This document shows positions 41,037 through 48,820 of a stretch of DNA of 64,000 nucleotides, one piece after another. The position numbers and the translations under genes are program-made. The DNA is taken from the NCBI GenBank assembly GCA_035308365.1, contig DATGGU010000147.1, positions 1 through 64,000 on the forward strand, in the 5' to 3' direction. Each line of letters opens with the position of its first letter. Position 1 is the first letter of the stretch. Under the pieces are notes generated by a model that saw only the letters and a list, made by a program, of their open reading frames with translations, was not told where the DNA came from and ran no database searches. The DNA comes from PALSA-505 sp035308365 (GTDB lineage Bacteria; Actinomycetota; Actinomycetes; Streptosporangiales; Streptosporangiaceae).

Positions 41037-41927
41037 GTGGGGTCTCACGGCGACGGCGGCCGGCAGTTCGACGCGAAGTTCATGGGAGCGCGGACATCCT
41101 CGTTCGCGGATTTTCTCACCTCCTACGCCCCTGAACTGCTACCCGGCCAGCAGCCGCTGCAGGCCCGGCGGACCGGCGGCGACGCTGCGGTGAGCGGGCC
41201 GCACCCCACCGGCCAGCCCGCCCTCGAATTCGAGCATGGCACCACGATCGTCGCGGCGAAGTTCGCCGACGGCGTGGTGCTGGCGGGCGACCGCCGGGCG
41301 ACCATGGGCAGCATGATCTCCAAGCGGGACGTCGAGAAGGTGTTCCGCAGCGACGAGTTCTCGGCCGTGGGCATCGCGGGCGTGTGGAGCGCGGCGCTTG
41401 ACATGGTGCGGCTGTTCCAGGTGGAGCTGGAGCACTACGAGAAGATGGAGGGCCGGCCGCTGTCCCTGGACGGCAAGGCCAACCGGCTCGCCACGCTGAT
41501 CCGGGGGAACCTGGGTGCGGCCATGCAAGGCCTGGCGGTGGTCCCGGTGTTCGTCGGCTATGACGAGGACGAGGAGACCGGGCGGATCTTCAGCTACGAC
41601 GTGGCCGGTGGCCCGTCGGAGGAACGCCACTTCTACTCCATCGGCTCCGGTTCGATCTTCGCCCGGGGCTCGCTGAAGAAGCTGTACACCAGCGGCATGG
41701 CCAGGCGGGAGGCCATCCTGGCCTGTGTGCAGGCACTCTACGACGCCGCCGACGACGACTCGGCGACCGGCGGCCCGGACCTGCCCCGGCAGCTCTTCCC
41801 CATCATCGCCACCGTGACCGCCGACGGCTTCAGCCGGGTGACCCCCGAGGACGCCGCCGAGTTCGCGCGCACGGTCGTCGAGGGCCGGATGACCGCCCCG
41901 GACGGACCGACCGCTCCGCTCAGCTAG
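41037..41927 (+). CDS. 20S proteasome beta subunit, orphan copy
   Basis: A homologue of PrcB, 296 residues from GTG 41037 (TTGGGAG 5 bases upstream; an in-frame TTG at 41025 is possible). A 68-residue propeptide ends in EFEHG before the catalytic Thr69 (TTIVAAKF). Counting from that Thr, Asp17 and Lys33 of the Ntn-hydrolase active site are present (GDRRATMG, VEKV). The subunit should therefore be active after self-cleavage. The normal neighbours pup and prcA are absent: upstream is a hypothetical gene, downstream a chitinase. A TAAAGT -10-like box is at 40995-41000. Confidence 0.92.
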   Translation: MGSHGDGGRQFDAKFMGARTSSFADFLTSYAPELLPGQQPLQARRTGGDAAVSGPHPTGQPALEFEHGTTIVAAKFADGVVLAGDRRATMGSMISKRDVEKVFRSDEFSAVGIAGVWSAALDMVRLFQVELEHYEKMEGRPLSLDGKANRLATLIRGNLGAAMQGLAVVPVFVGYDEDEETGRIFSYDVAGGPSEERHFYSIGSGSIFARGSLKKLYTSGMARREAILACVQALYDAADDDSATGGPDLPRQLFPIIATVTADGFSRVTPEDAAEFARTVVEGRMTAPDGPTAPLS

Positions 41928-42094
41928 GGCCTCCGTGACCGGCTAACCCCGGCCTGGCGGACCCTTCCCCGCCCGCCCTTGCTCACAGGGCCTGGTGGCA
42001 CATGGCGCGCGTCCTGGCTGGGCCGCCCGCTCGGGCTGGTTCGCACCTCTTGGTCTTGACGGAACGTTTCGGATAGATTACGCTCCGATTTAAT

Positions 42095-42119
42095 TCTATT
42101 AAGAAACTTTCTTAATAGA
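42095..42119. promoter_or_regulatory. operator-like dyad upstream of the chitinase gene
   Basis: tctattaagaaa (42095-42106) and tttcttaataga (42108-42119) form a perfect 12-bp inverted repeat around one C. It ends 53 bases before the chitinase start in a strikingly AT-rich island. The GAAA-C-TTTC core resembles operators described for chitosanase-type genes of Streptomyces. A related element precedes the GH16 gene. Confidence 0.65.
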
Positions 42120-42172
42120 TTGTTCCGGCTCGCCCGCCGGGAAACGCCCGGCTTGAGGCCCGGGAGGACCCC

Positions 42173-43843
42173 ATGCGTTACCGGCTCTCCGCATTCGCCG
42201 CGACCGCTGCCGCCCTGCTGACCAGCGCGGCCGTCATCTCCGCACCGCCTGCCGCCGCCGCGGCCAGCCTGATCAGCAACGGCGGCTTCGAGACCGGCTC
42301 CCTGTCCGGATGGTCCTGCTCAACGCTGGACAGCGTGGTATCAAGCCCTGTGCACTCCGGCTCCCATGCGCTGTCCGGGGCGGCGTCCAGTTCCGATGAC
42401 GCCCAGTGCTCGCAGTCGGTCTCGGTCCAGCCGTCCAGCAACTACACACTGACCGGCTGGGTCGAGGGCAACTACGTGTTCCTCGGCGACTCCGGCACCG
42501 GCAGTTCCGACACGGACACGTGGACGCCCTCGGCCACATCGTGGCAGCAGTTGTCCACCTCGTTCACCACCGGCGCCGCCACCACGTCGGTCACCATCTA
42601 CGTGCACGGCTGGTACGCACAGGGCACCTACTTCGCCGACGACCTGTCGCTGACCGGTCCCGGCGGCGGGGGCAGCCCGCCGGGCGCGCCGGCCGGGCTG
42701 ACGGTCACCGGCACCACCTCCAGCAGCGTCTCCCTGTCCTGGACCGCACCCTCGGGCACCGTCACCGGATACGACATCTACGAAAACGGCACCCGCACCG
42801 CCACCGCCTCCGGCACCAGCACCACCATCACCGGCCTGGCCGCATCCACCACCTACACCTTCACCGTCTCCGCATTCAACTCCGCAGGCGAAGGACCACA
42901 GTCCAGCTCGGTCCAGGCAACCACCAGCAGCGGCGGAGGCGGCGGCGGCGGGCTGCCGCCGCATGTGCTGATGGGTTACTGGCAGGACTTCGTCAACGGC
43001 GCCACTCCGCTGACGCTCGCCCAGGTGCCGGCGAGCTACAACCTGATCGCGGTGGCGTTCGGCTCGGCCACCGGGACACCAGGGCAGGTCGCGTTCAGCC
43101 TCGACCCGACGCTGTCCTCCGACCTGGGCGGCTACACGCAACAGCAGTTCATCAACGACATCCACACACTCAACGCGCGCGGCCAGAAGGTCATCCTCTC
43201 GGTCGGCGGCGCGAACGGCACGATCAGCGTGAACGACTCGGCCAGCGCCAGCGAGTTCGCCAGCAGCGTCAACTCGCTGATCCAGCAGTACGGGTTCAAC
43301 GGGGTCGACATCGACCTGGAGAACGGCGTCAACCCGGCCTTCATGGCCCAGGCGCTCAACCAGCTATCGTCCGACGACCCCGGGCTGCTCATCACGCTGG
43401 CGCCGCAGACCGTCGACATGCAGTCCACCCAGGGTGACTACTTCCAGCTCGCGCTGGACATCAAGTCGATCCTGACCATGGTCAACGTCCAGTTCTACAA
43501 CTCCGGGACCATGAACGGCTGCGACGGAAACGTGTACGCGGAGGCAACCGAGAACTTCCTGACGGCGCTGACCTGCATCGAGTTGCAAGGCGGTCTCAGC
43601 CCGTCGCAGGTAGGCCTCGGCCTGCCGGCCTCACCGTCGGCCGCGGGCAGCGGGTACACCAGCCCATCGGTGGTGAACAGCGCGCTCGATTGCCTGGCCG
43701 CCGGCACCTCCTGCGGCTCGTTCAAGCCACCAGCAACCTATCCGTCCATCCGTGGCGCGATGACCTGGTCGATCAACTGGGACGCAGCCAACGGCTACAA
43801 CTTCGCCAACACGGTCGCCCCGCATCTGTCCACGCTGCCCTGA
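42173..43843 (+). CDS. secreted chitinase, CBM-FN3-GH18
   Basis: A protein of 556 residues. Signal peptide 1-31 ends in PAAAAA. Residues 32-165 are a jelly-roll carbohydrate-binding module (LISNGGFETGSLSGWSCS at its start), 168-253 an FN3 domain (PSGTVTGYDIYENGTRTATA region), then a Gly linker. GH18 spans 262-556: VILSVGGANG is the SxGG motif, and NGVDIDLE (376-383) is the catalytic DxxDxDxE motif with Glu383 as acid but Asn376 instead of the first Asp. FYNSGT carries the substrate-positioning Tyr. It degrades extracellular chitin. Confidence 0.93.
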   Translation: MRYRLSAFAATAAALLTSAAVISAPPAAAAASLISNGGFETGSLSGWSCSTLDSVVSSPVHSGSHALSGAASSSDDAQCSQSVSVQPSSNYTLTGWVEGNYVFLGDSGTGSSDTDTWTPSATSWQQLSTSFTTGAATTSVTIYVHGWYAQGTYFADDLSLTGPGGGGSPPGAPAGLTVTGTTSSSVSLSWTAPSGTVTGYDIYENGTRTATASGTSTTITGLAASTTYTFTVSAFNSAGEGPQSSSVQATTSSGGGGGGGLPPHVLMGYWQDFVNGATPLTLAQVPASYNLIAVAFGSATGTPGQVAFSLDPTLSSDLGGYTQQQFINDIHTLNARGQKVILSVGGANGTISVNDSASASEFASSVNSLIQQYGFNGVDIDLENGVNPAFMAQALNQLSSDDPGLLITLAPQTVDMQSTQGDYFQLALDIKSILTMVNVQFYNSGTMNGCDGNVYAEATENFLTALTCIELQGGLSPSQVGLGLPASPSAAGSGYTSPSVVNSALDCLAAGTSCGSFKPPATYPSIRGAMTWSINWDAANGYNFANTVAPHLSTLP

Positions 43844-43844
43844 C

Positions 43845-43867
43845 CCGGCCGGCCGCTGGCCGGCCGG
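43845..43867 (+). terminator. hairpin terminator after the chitinase gene
   Basis: ccggccggcc-gct-ggccggccgg, a 10-bp GC stem with a 3-base loop, directly after the stop codon. Confidence 0.75.
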
Positions 43868-43900
43868 AGGCCGCCCCGGCCGGCCAGTAGCCTGGCCATC

Positions 43901-44452
43901 GTGGACAACGTCCTGACGACCGAACGGCCGACCCTGCGCCCGGTGACGGCGGCGGACCAGGATCGGCTGCTGGCCCACTGGACCCAGCCCGACGTGCGCC
44001 GGTTCCTGTTCGACGGTGCGGTCCTGTCCCCGGCGCAGGTCGCCGGGGAGATCGACGTCAGCATCCGCAGCTTTGCCGAGTCCGGCTATGGACTCTGGAT
44101 CATCTCCATTACGGAGGGGGCGGACCTGATCGGCACCGCCGGACTGCGGCAACTGGAGGAGCCACAAGGCTCCGCGGCCTGGCAGCCCACGGCCGGGCGG
44201 CCCGCGGCCGCAGAGCACCCGGAGGTCGTCTACAGCCTGGCACCCGGCGCGTGGGGCAACGGGTATGCCACCGAGGCCGCCCGCGCCGTGGTGGAGTATG
44301 CCCTTGGCCCGCTCGGGCTGCCCGCTGTGCTGGCCGAGGTCGACGAGGGCAACACCGCGTCGAGCGCGATCATCGAGCGGCTCGGCATGACGCGGTACAC
44401 GGTCGTGCCCGGCGTGCTCGGCCCGATGATCCGCTACCGCAGCACGCGCTGA
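43901..44452 (+). CDS. GNAT family N-acetyltransferase
   Basis: A protein of 183 residues of the RimJ/RimL-like GNAT group. It opens LTTERPTLRPVTAADQDRLL. The acetyl-CoA loop is in GAWGNGYATEAARAVVEYAL (the Q/R-x-x-G-x-G/A pattern is present as W-G-N-G-Y-A), and the C-terminal region has VDEGNTASSAIIERLGM. The acceptor is unknown; proteins of this type acetylate protein N-termini, antibiotics or small amines. GTG 43901 is the only reasonable start. It is followed after 39 bases by the XRE/cupin regulator. Confidence 0.85.
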   Translation: MDNVLTTERPTLRPVTAADQDRLLAHWTQPDVRRFLFDGAVLSPAQVAGEIDVSIRSFAESGYGLWIISITEGADLIGTAGLRQLEEPQGSAAWQPTAGRPAAAEHPEVVYSLAPGAWGNGYATEAARAVVEYALGPLGLPAVLAEVDEGNTASSAIIERLGMTRYTVVPGVLGPMIRYRSTR

Positions 44453-44491
44453 CCCGGTCAGGTTCACAAATAAAGTTGCCGCTATAGCAAA

Positions 44492-45094
44492 ATGATGAGC
44501 ATGGCTGACGACGAGGCCGATTTCGGCGGCGTCCTGCGGACCGTGGGACCCCGGCTACGGGAGCTGCGGCGGCAGCGGGGCGGCACGCTGGCCCAGCTCT
44601 CGCAGAGCACCGGGATCTCGGTCAGCACCCTGTCCCGGCTGGAGTCCGGGCAGCGCCGGCCGACCCTGGAGCTGCTGCTGCCGCTGGCCCGGGCGCACCA
44701 GGTACCACTGGACGAACTGGTCGGCGCGCCGCCGGCTGGCGACCCGCGCATTCATCCCCGGCCGATCAGGCGCAACGGCGCAACATACATCCCGCTGAGC
44801 CGCCGGCCCGGCGGCCTGCAAGCATACAAATGCATCATGCCGCCGCACTGGCGGGAGGGCGAGCCCGACCCACGGGTGCACGAGGGCTACGACTGGCTCT
44901 ACGTGCTCTCCGGCCGGCCACGCCTGCTGCTCGGCGAGCACGACGTGATCCTCTCCCCGGGCGAGGCGGCCGAGTTCGACACCCGCGTCCCGCACTGGTT
45001 CGCCAACCCCAGCCCCGAGCCGGCCGAACTCCTGGTCCTGTACGGCCCCCAGGGCGAGCGCATCCACGTCCGCGCCCGTCCCGCCCGCGGCTGA
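44492..45094 (+). CDS. XRE family regulator with C-terminal cupin
   Basis: A protein of 200 residues. Helix-turn-helix: LRELRRQRGGTLAQLSQSTG then ISVSTLSRLESGQRRPTLEL (residues about 17-65). The cupin sensor (about 105-195) has RVHEGYDWLYVLSGRPRLLL and EFDTRVPHWFANPSPEP. This architecture senses small metabolites and controls neighbouring genes. It is convergent with the IolC-like aldolase gene (7-base gap) and 39 bases downstream of the GNAT gene. Target unknown. Confidence 0.9.
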   Translation: MMSMADDEADFGGVLRTVGPRLRELRRQRGGTLAQLSQSTGISVSTLSRLESGQRRPTLELLLPLARAHQVPLDELVGAPPAGDPRIHPRPIRRNGATYIPLSRRPGGLQAYKCIMPPHWREGEPDPRVHEGYDWLYVLSGRPRLLLGEHDVILSPGEAAEFDTRVPHWFANPSPEPAELLVLYGPQGERIHVRARPARG

Positions 45095-45101
45095 GGCTCG
45101 G

Positions 45102-46214
45102 TCAGCCGCCGGCGCGCAGGGCGTCCACCTCGGCGAGCAGGGTCTGGGACATCCAGGCCGGGAGGAAGGTGCCGCGTGGGTCGGCGCCTTCGAGGGCCTT
45201 GCGGATGATGGCCTCACGGTCCGGGGTGAGCCGGGGGTGGATACGGGTGAACGGTTCGGTGTCCCGGCCCTGGCTGGGCATGGCGTCCGCGGCCAGGTAC
45301 CGCTCGATGAAGTGGGTGTAGCGTTCCGCGATGCGTGCCTCGGCGATGTCGCGGCTGGTACGGCCGGCCAGGTGGTCCGCGACGGGCTCCTCCCAGATGC
45401 TGCGGCCGATGGCGAACCCGGCATAATCCTCCAGCGGCGCGGCCACGGTCAGCCAGTGATCGACCTGGCGCCGCGGCGCGTCACGGCCCAGGACAATGCA
45501 TGAGCTGGGCGGGCTGCCGGTGGCCCGCACCGCGTCCAGTACCAGGCCGGCGCCCGCGGCGGTCTCGTAGCCCTCCAGTTTCCAGATGCCGGGGTGGAGG
45601 CCCGCCGCGGCGAACTCGGCGATCACCTGGCCGGTGAGCGCGGGGCGCACGTCCCGGTCGTAGAACGCCTGACCGTCGTGAGCGGCCAGTTGTTCCCGGG
45701 TGGGCGGGACGAGCAGTTCGATCAGCCAGCGCCGGTGGACGGCGGTGACCCAGTCGCTGAGCCGGCGCAGCGTGGCGATCTGGGACTGGCGCAGCCCGGC
45801 CGGGTCGGCGGGGTTGAACCGGACCAGCACCTTCACCCAGTCCGGGTCGAACTTCGTCACATGGTCGCCGAAGTCGTCGCCGTACTCGAACGCCACGGTG
45901 TCAGACCCGCTGACCTCGACCGGCATGGCCAGCACAAAGCCGGCCTGCTTGGCCTTCCTGGCCACATCGGCGCCGAGCTGCTCATCGACCAGGATCCCGG
46001 GGCGGCCGGGGCCGAGCGTGGCGGATGGGATCCGGCCCACGGCGTCGAAGATCAGCGACTTGGCGTCGCGCATGTGGGCGAGCTGCTCGCCGTCCGGCGT
46101 CCCGGTCACACCGAACAAGGTCCGCCCGAACGAGGCGCGGTGGTCCATGGCGAGGATGAACAACGGCTGCGCCGCCGACGGCGGCGCCGTGCGGGCCGAT
46201 GTGGGATCGGGCAT
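45102..46214 (-). CDS. DUF2090 / IolC C-terminal-like aldolase
   Basis: A protein of 370 residues that matches the C-terminal (DUF2090) half of bifunctional IolC proteins, related to 2-deoxy-5-keto-gluconate-6-phosphate aldolase. Visible are PLFILAMDHRASFGRTLFG at the start, GILVDEQLGADVARKAKQAG, the active-strand EYGDDFGDHVTKFDPDWVKV and WKLEGYE. The kinase half of IolC is absent. It should cleave or isomerise a sugar-acid phosphate. Two ATGs are adjacent (46217, 46214); GGAGG lies 1 and 4 bases before them, so 46214 is preferred. Confidence 0.82.
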   Translation of the reverse strand: MPDPTSARTAPPSAAQPLFILAMDHRASFGRTLFGVTGTPDGEQLAHMRDAKSLIFDAVGRIPSATLGPGRPGILVDEQLGADVARKAKQAGFVLAMPVEVSGSDTVAFEYGDDFGDHVTKFDPDWVKVLVRFNPADPAGLRQSQIATLRRLSDWVTAVHRRWLIELLVPPTREQLAAHDGQAFYDRDVRPALTGQVIAEFAAAGLHPGIWKLEGYETAAGAGLVLDAVRATGSPPSSCIVLGRDAPRRQVDHWLTVAAPLEDYAGFAIGRSIWEEPVADHLAGRTSRDIAEARIAERYTHFIERYLAADAMPSQGRDTEPFTRIHPRLTPDREAIIRKALEGADPRGTFLPAWMSQTLLAEVDALRAGG

Positions 46215-46451
46215 CATGCCTCCGGTCGCTGGCCGGGCTGGACGTCTTCCGCGACCGTACCGCTTGGCAGCCGCTTCGCTCAGAGCGATATGCCAGGTGG
46301 ACGTGGCACCGCGCACCGTGGTGCACGATGGGTGGATGCGGTCGGGGGCCTGGTACCTGGAGGATCTGTGACGAACCCGGCCGGCGCCAGGGAACACCCA
46401 CTTCCTGGTGCGGCTGCCACTGAGCGGGCCAGAGGGCGAGCAGGAGGACAG

Positions 46452-46802
46452 ATGACCGAGATACCCGGAGTCGACCCGTCGGTCCCGCCGAGCGGGACCG
46501 GCTGCGCCGAGTGCGACGCCACCGGTGGCTGGTGGGTACACCTGCGCCGGTGCGCGCAGTGCGGCCACATCGGCTGCTGCGACACCTCACCGGGCCAGCA
46601 CGCCAGCGCGCACGCCGCCGCGACCGGGCACCCGGTGATCAGGAGCTTCGAGCCAGACGAGGAATGGTTCTGGAGCTACCCAGACGAGGACTTCTACGAC
46701 AGCGGCCCGGAACTGGCCCCGCCGCAGCATCACCCCATCAGCCAGCCCGTTCCCGGTCCGGCCGGCCGCGTCCCGCACGACTGGCAGGCGCACATCCACT
46801 GA
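46452..46802 (+). CDS. UBP-type zinc finger protein
   Basis: A small protein of 116 residues with a zinc-finger domain of ubiquitin-hydrolase type, as in several actinomycete proteins: CAECDATGGWWVHLRRCAQC, then HIGCCDTSPGQHASAHAAAT and GHPVIRSFEPDEEWFWSYPD. The Cys/His spacing fits a complete zinc cluster. Actinobacteria lack ubiquitin but have Pup, so its ligand is unknown. ATG 46452 has AGGAGG upstream. A direct link to the proteasome beta gene 4.5 kb away is only a speculation. Confidence 0.85.
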   Translation: MTEIPGVDPSVPPSGTGCAECDATGGWWVHLRRCAQCGHIGCCDTSPGQHASAHAAATGHPVIRSFEPDEEWFWSYPDEDFYDSGPELAPPQHHPISQPVPGPAGRVPHDWQAHIH

Positions 46803-46824
46803 CGCACGGCCCGACACGGCGGCG

Positions 46825-46864
46825 CCCACCGGCCCACCGGCCCACCGGCCCACCGGCCCACCGG
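46825..46864. repeat. five tandem copies of an 8-bp unit
   Basis: cccaccgg is repeated exactly five times from 46825, 22 bases after the zinc-finger stop. Such a short array is prone to copy-number change. Confidence 0.9.
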
Positions 46865-47102
46865 CAATAATGTAAACGATTGCCCTATCATCCGCACGCC
46901 ACCGCCACAATTGCCCGCATCCATTCACACCGCCGGTTCATAGCCCGGCGGCTCCCGGCCCAGGGCTTACCCGCCGCCGGCGCCCTGCGGACCTGCCCCT
47001 ACTCCACGAACTGTGTCCGGTTTGTGATATTGACCACACGCTCAGTCAATGTTACCTACTGACTAGTAGAGCGGGTTTTTTTGTTTGGGTCGGACAAGGA
47101 GA
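46865..47102. other. AT-richer intergenic region
   Basis: 238 bases upstream of the lipase gene without a convincing gene. The AT content rises sharply from 47020, ending in a run of T (gcgggtttttttg, about 47072-47084) just before the ribosome site. The T-run after a GC stretch looks like a terminator end, but no stem is clear. Confidence 0.4.
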
Positions 47103-47915
47103 ATGCCCGTGAAACCCCGTCGCCGTTTCATCCTCACAACTCTCGCCGCCACCGCCGCGCTCGCGCCCGCGCTGGCCCTCACCGTCCCGGCCGCCGCACA
47201 GGCAAGCGGGGTGAACTACGTCGCGCTCGGCGACTCCTACGCCTCCGGTCTCGGGGCCGGCAGCTACTCAGACGGGAACTGCTATCAGAGCTCCAATGCG
47301 TTCGAGGTGCTGTGGGTGAATGCCAATCACCCCGCCTCATTCGCCAACGAAACCTGCTCCGGTGCCACCACCCAGAGCGTTATCAGCAGCCAGCTCTCCC
47401 CACTCAACAGCTCCACCACGCTGGTTTCCATTGTGATCGGCGGGAACGACGTCGGGTTCAGCAACACCATGATCACCTGCGTGCTCGAAGACACCAGCGC
47501 CTGTGTCGCCGCCATCCAGCAGGATGAGAACGAGATGCAGACCCAGCTCCCCGGTGAGATGGACAGCGTGCTCTCCGACATCCACGCGGACGCCCCGAAC
47601 GCCCATGTCGTCGTGCTCGACTACCCCGAGCTGTACGACCTGTCCCAGTCCCCGTACTGCATCGGGCTGAGCAACACCGACCGGGTCGACCTCAACCAGG
47701 CTGCCGACGAACTCGACGGCCAGATCCAGGCGGCGGCGCAACGTCATGGTGACACCTTCGGCGACGTCCGGGCCGCGTTCACCGGCCACCAGATCTGCGA
47801 CTCCAGTAGCTGGCTGCACTCGGTGGACTGGTTCAACCTCACCGACTCCTACCACCCGACCGCGTCCGGCCAGTCCGGCGGCTACCTGCCGGTGTTCAGC
47901 GGCCTCGCCGGATGA
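47103..47915 (+). CDS. secreted SGNH/GDSL lipase or esterase
   Basis: A protein of 270 residues with a twin-Arg-like start (KPRRRF) and signal peptide to AQA near 34. SGNH blocks: ALGDSYASG with Ser45, an oxyanion Gly before ETCSGATT, GGND (Asn), and DSYHPT with Asp248 and His251. Disulphide-forming Cys are spaced as in Streptomyces extracellular phospholipases. ATG 47103 follows AAGGAG directly. The end overlaps the next open frame (ATGA at 47912), so it is co-transcribed with the G1 peptidase gene. Confidence 0.9.
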   Translation: MPVKPRRRFILTTLAATAALAPALALTVPAAAQASGVNYVALGDSYASGLGAGSYSDGNCYQSSNAFEVLWVNANHPASFANETCSGATTQSVISSQLSPLNSSTTLVSIVIGGNDVGFSNTMITCVLEDTSACVAAIQQDENEMQTQLPGEMDSVLSDIHADAPNAHVVVLDYPELYDLSQSPYCIGLSNTDRVDLNQAADELDGQIQAAAQRHGDTFGDVRAAFTGHQICDSSSWLHSVDWFNLTDSYHPTASGQSGGYLPVFSGLAG

Positions 47916-47926
47916 GAGGCAATCAC

Positions 47927-48778
47927 ATGCATCGTCGTCTCCCCCGGGTCCTGTCCTGCGCATTAATGGCCAGCGTGCCGGTGCTGGGCGTGATGGCGGC
48001 CTTCGGCCCGGCAGCGGGCGCCAGCACGGTCAGCAGCCGCGCGGCTCAGAAGGCTGAGGCCATCGCGATAGCCCGCAACTGGCTCCAGCACCTGGCGATC
48101 GGGCAGCACGCGACCGACCACGCGACCGGAGTGAGCCCGAACCTCAGCCAGGCGCGAAGCTCCAACTGGTCCGGCTACGCCGACACCAGCGAGACGTTCA
48201 GCAGCGCCGGCGGAAGCTGGACCGAGCCGTCCGGTACCTGCAGCGGCTTCACCACCTCGCTCGCGGCCTTCTGGGTCGGGATCGATGGCTACAGCAGCGG
48301 CTCGGTCGAGCAGGACGGCACGCTGATCGAGTGCTACTTCGGCACGGCCTACCACTTCTCCTGGTGGGAGATGTATCCCACCAATGCGATCCAGGTAGTG
48401 GGGCAGAGTGTGGCAGCCGGTGACCACATCACCGCCAGCGTTGCCCGGAGCGGCACCAGCTACACGCTCAGGGTCACCGACTCCACCCGCCCGGCCAACA
48501 GCTTCTCCACCACGCAGTCCTGCTCGAACTGCGTCAACTCGAGCGCCGAATGGATTGCGGAGGCGCCGAGCGGCGCGGCCGGCATCTACCCGCTGACCGA
48601 CTTCCACACCTGGACGCTGTCCGGGGCAACCGTGTCCACTACCACGTCCAGCGGCGTCATCTCGTCCTACCCGGACGTCGAGATCACCATGGTCGGCGCC
48701 AGCGACGTCAAGGCCCAGCCGGGCCCGCTGAACAGCAGCGGCAACGGGTTCTCCGTCACCTGGGAACACAGCACCTGA
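47927..48778 (+). CDS. secreted G1 family (eqolisin) acid glutamic endopeptidase
   Basis: A protein of 283 residues. Signal peptide 1-32 (LMASVPVLGVMAAFGPAAGA). After a short propeptide, SNWSGYADT marks the start of the beta-sandwich. Catalytic positions are Gln129 (SVEQDGTLIECY) and Glu208 (SSAEWIAEAP), and WVGIDG and WWEMYPTN are further family blocks. Glutamic peptidases are acid-active and commoner in fungi, but bacterial forms exist. ATG 47927 has GAGAGG 7 bases upstream; ATG 47912 overlaps the lipase stop and adds only MRGNH. Confidence 0.88.
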   Translation: MHRRLPRVLSCALMASVPVLGVMAAFGPAAGASTVSSRAAQKAEAIAIARNWLQHLAIGQHATDHATGVSPNLSQARSSNWSGYADTSETFSSAGGSWTEPSGTCSGFTTSLAAFWVGIDGYSSGSVEQDGTLIECYFGTAYHFSWWEMYPTNAIQVVGQSVAAGDHITASVARSGTSYTLRVTDSTRPANSFSTTQSCSNCVNSSAEWIAEAPSGAAGIYPLTDFHTWTLSGATVSTTTSSGVISSYPDVEITMVGASDVKAQPGPLNSSGNGFSVTWEHST

Positions 48779-48784
48779 TGTGAG

Positions 48785-48812
48785 GGAGGCCGTGGCCGTG
48801 GCCACGGCCTCC
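48785..48812. terminator. bidirectional terminator
   Basis: ggaggccgtggc (48785-48796) and gccacggcctcc (48801-48812) form a perfect 12-bp stem with a 4-base loop, between the convergent G1 peptidase and GH16 genes. Confidence 0.85.
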
Positions 48813-48820
48813 ATCCAGGA

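Noticed and set aside
46313..46324. Dyad gcacc-gt-ggtgc between the aldolase and zinc-finger genes
   Set aside because: Short, GC-only arms are expected by chance in this DNA and no second copy is nearby.
46825..46864. Short tandem array considered as a CRISPR
   Set aside because: Units are 8 bases with no spacers and no cas genes are present.
46880..47062. 60-residue open frame before the lipase gene
   Set aside because: No ribosome site, no coding bias, no recognisable protein; it lies in an AT-richer promoter region.
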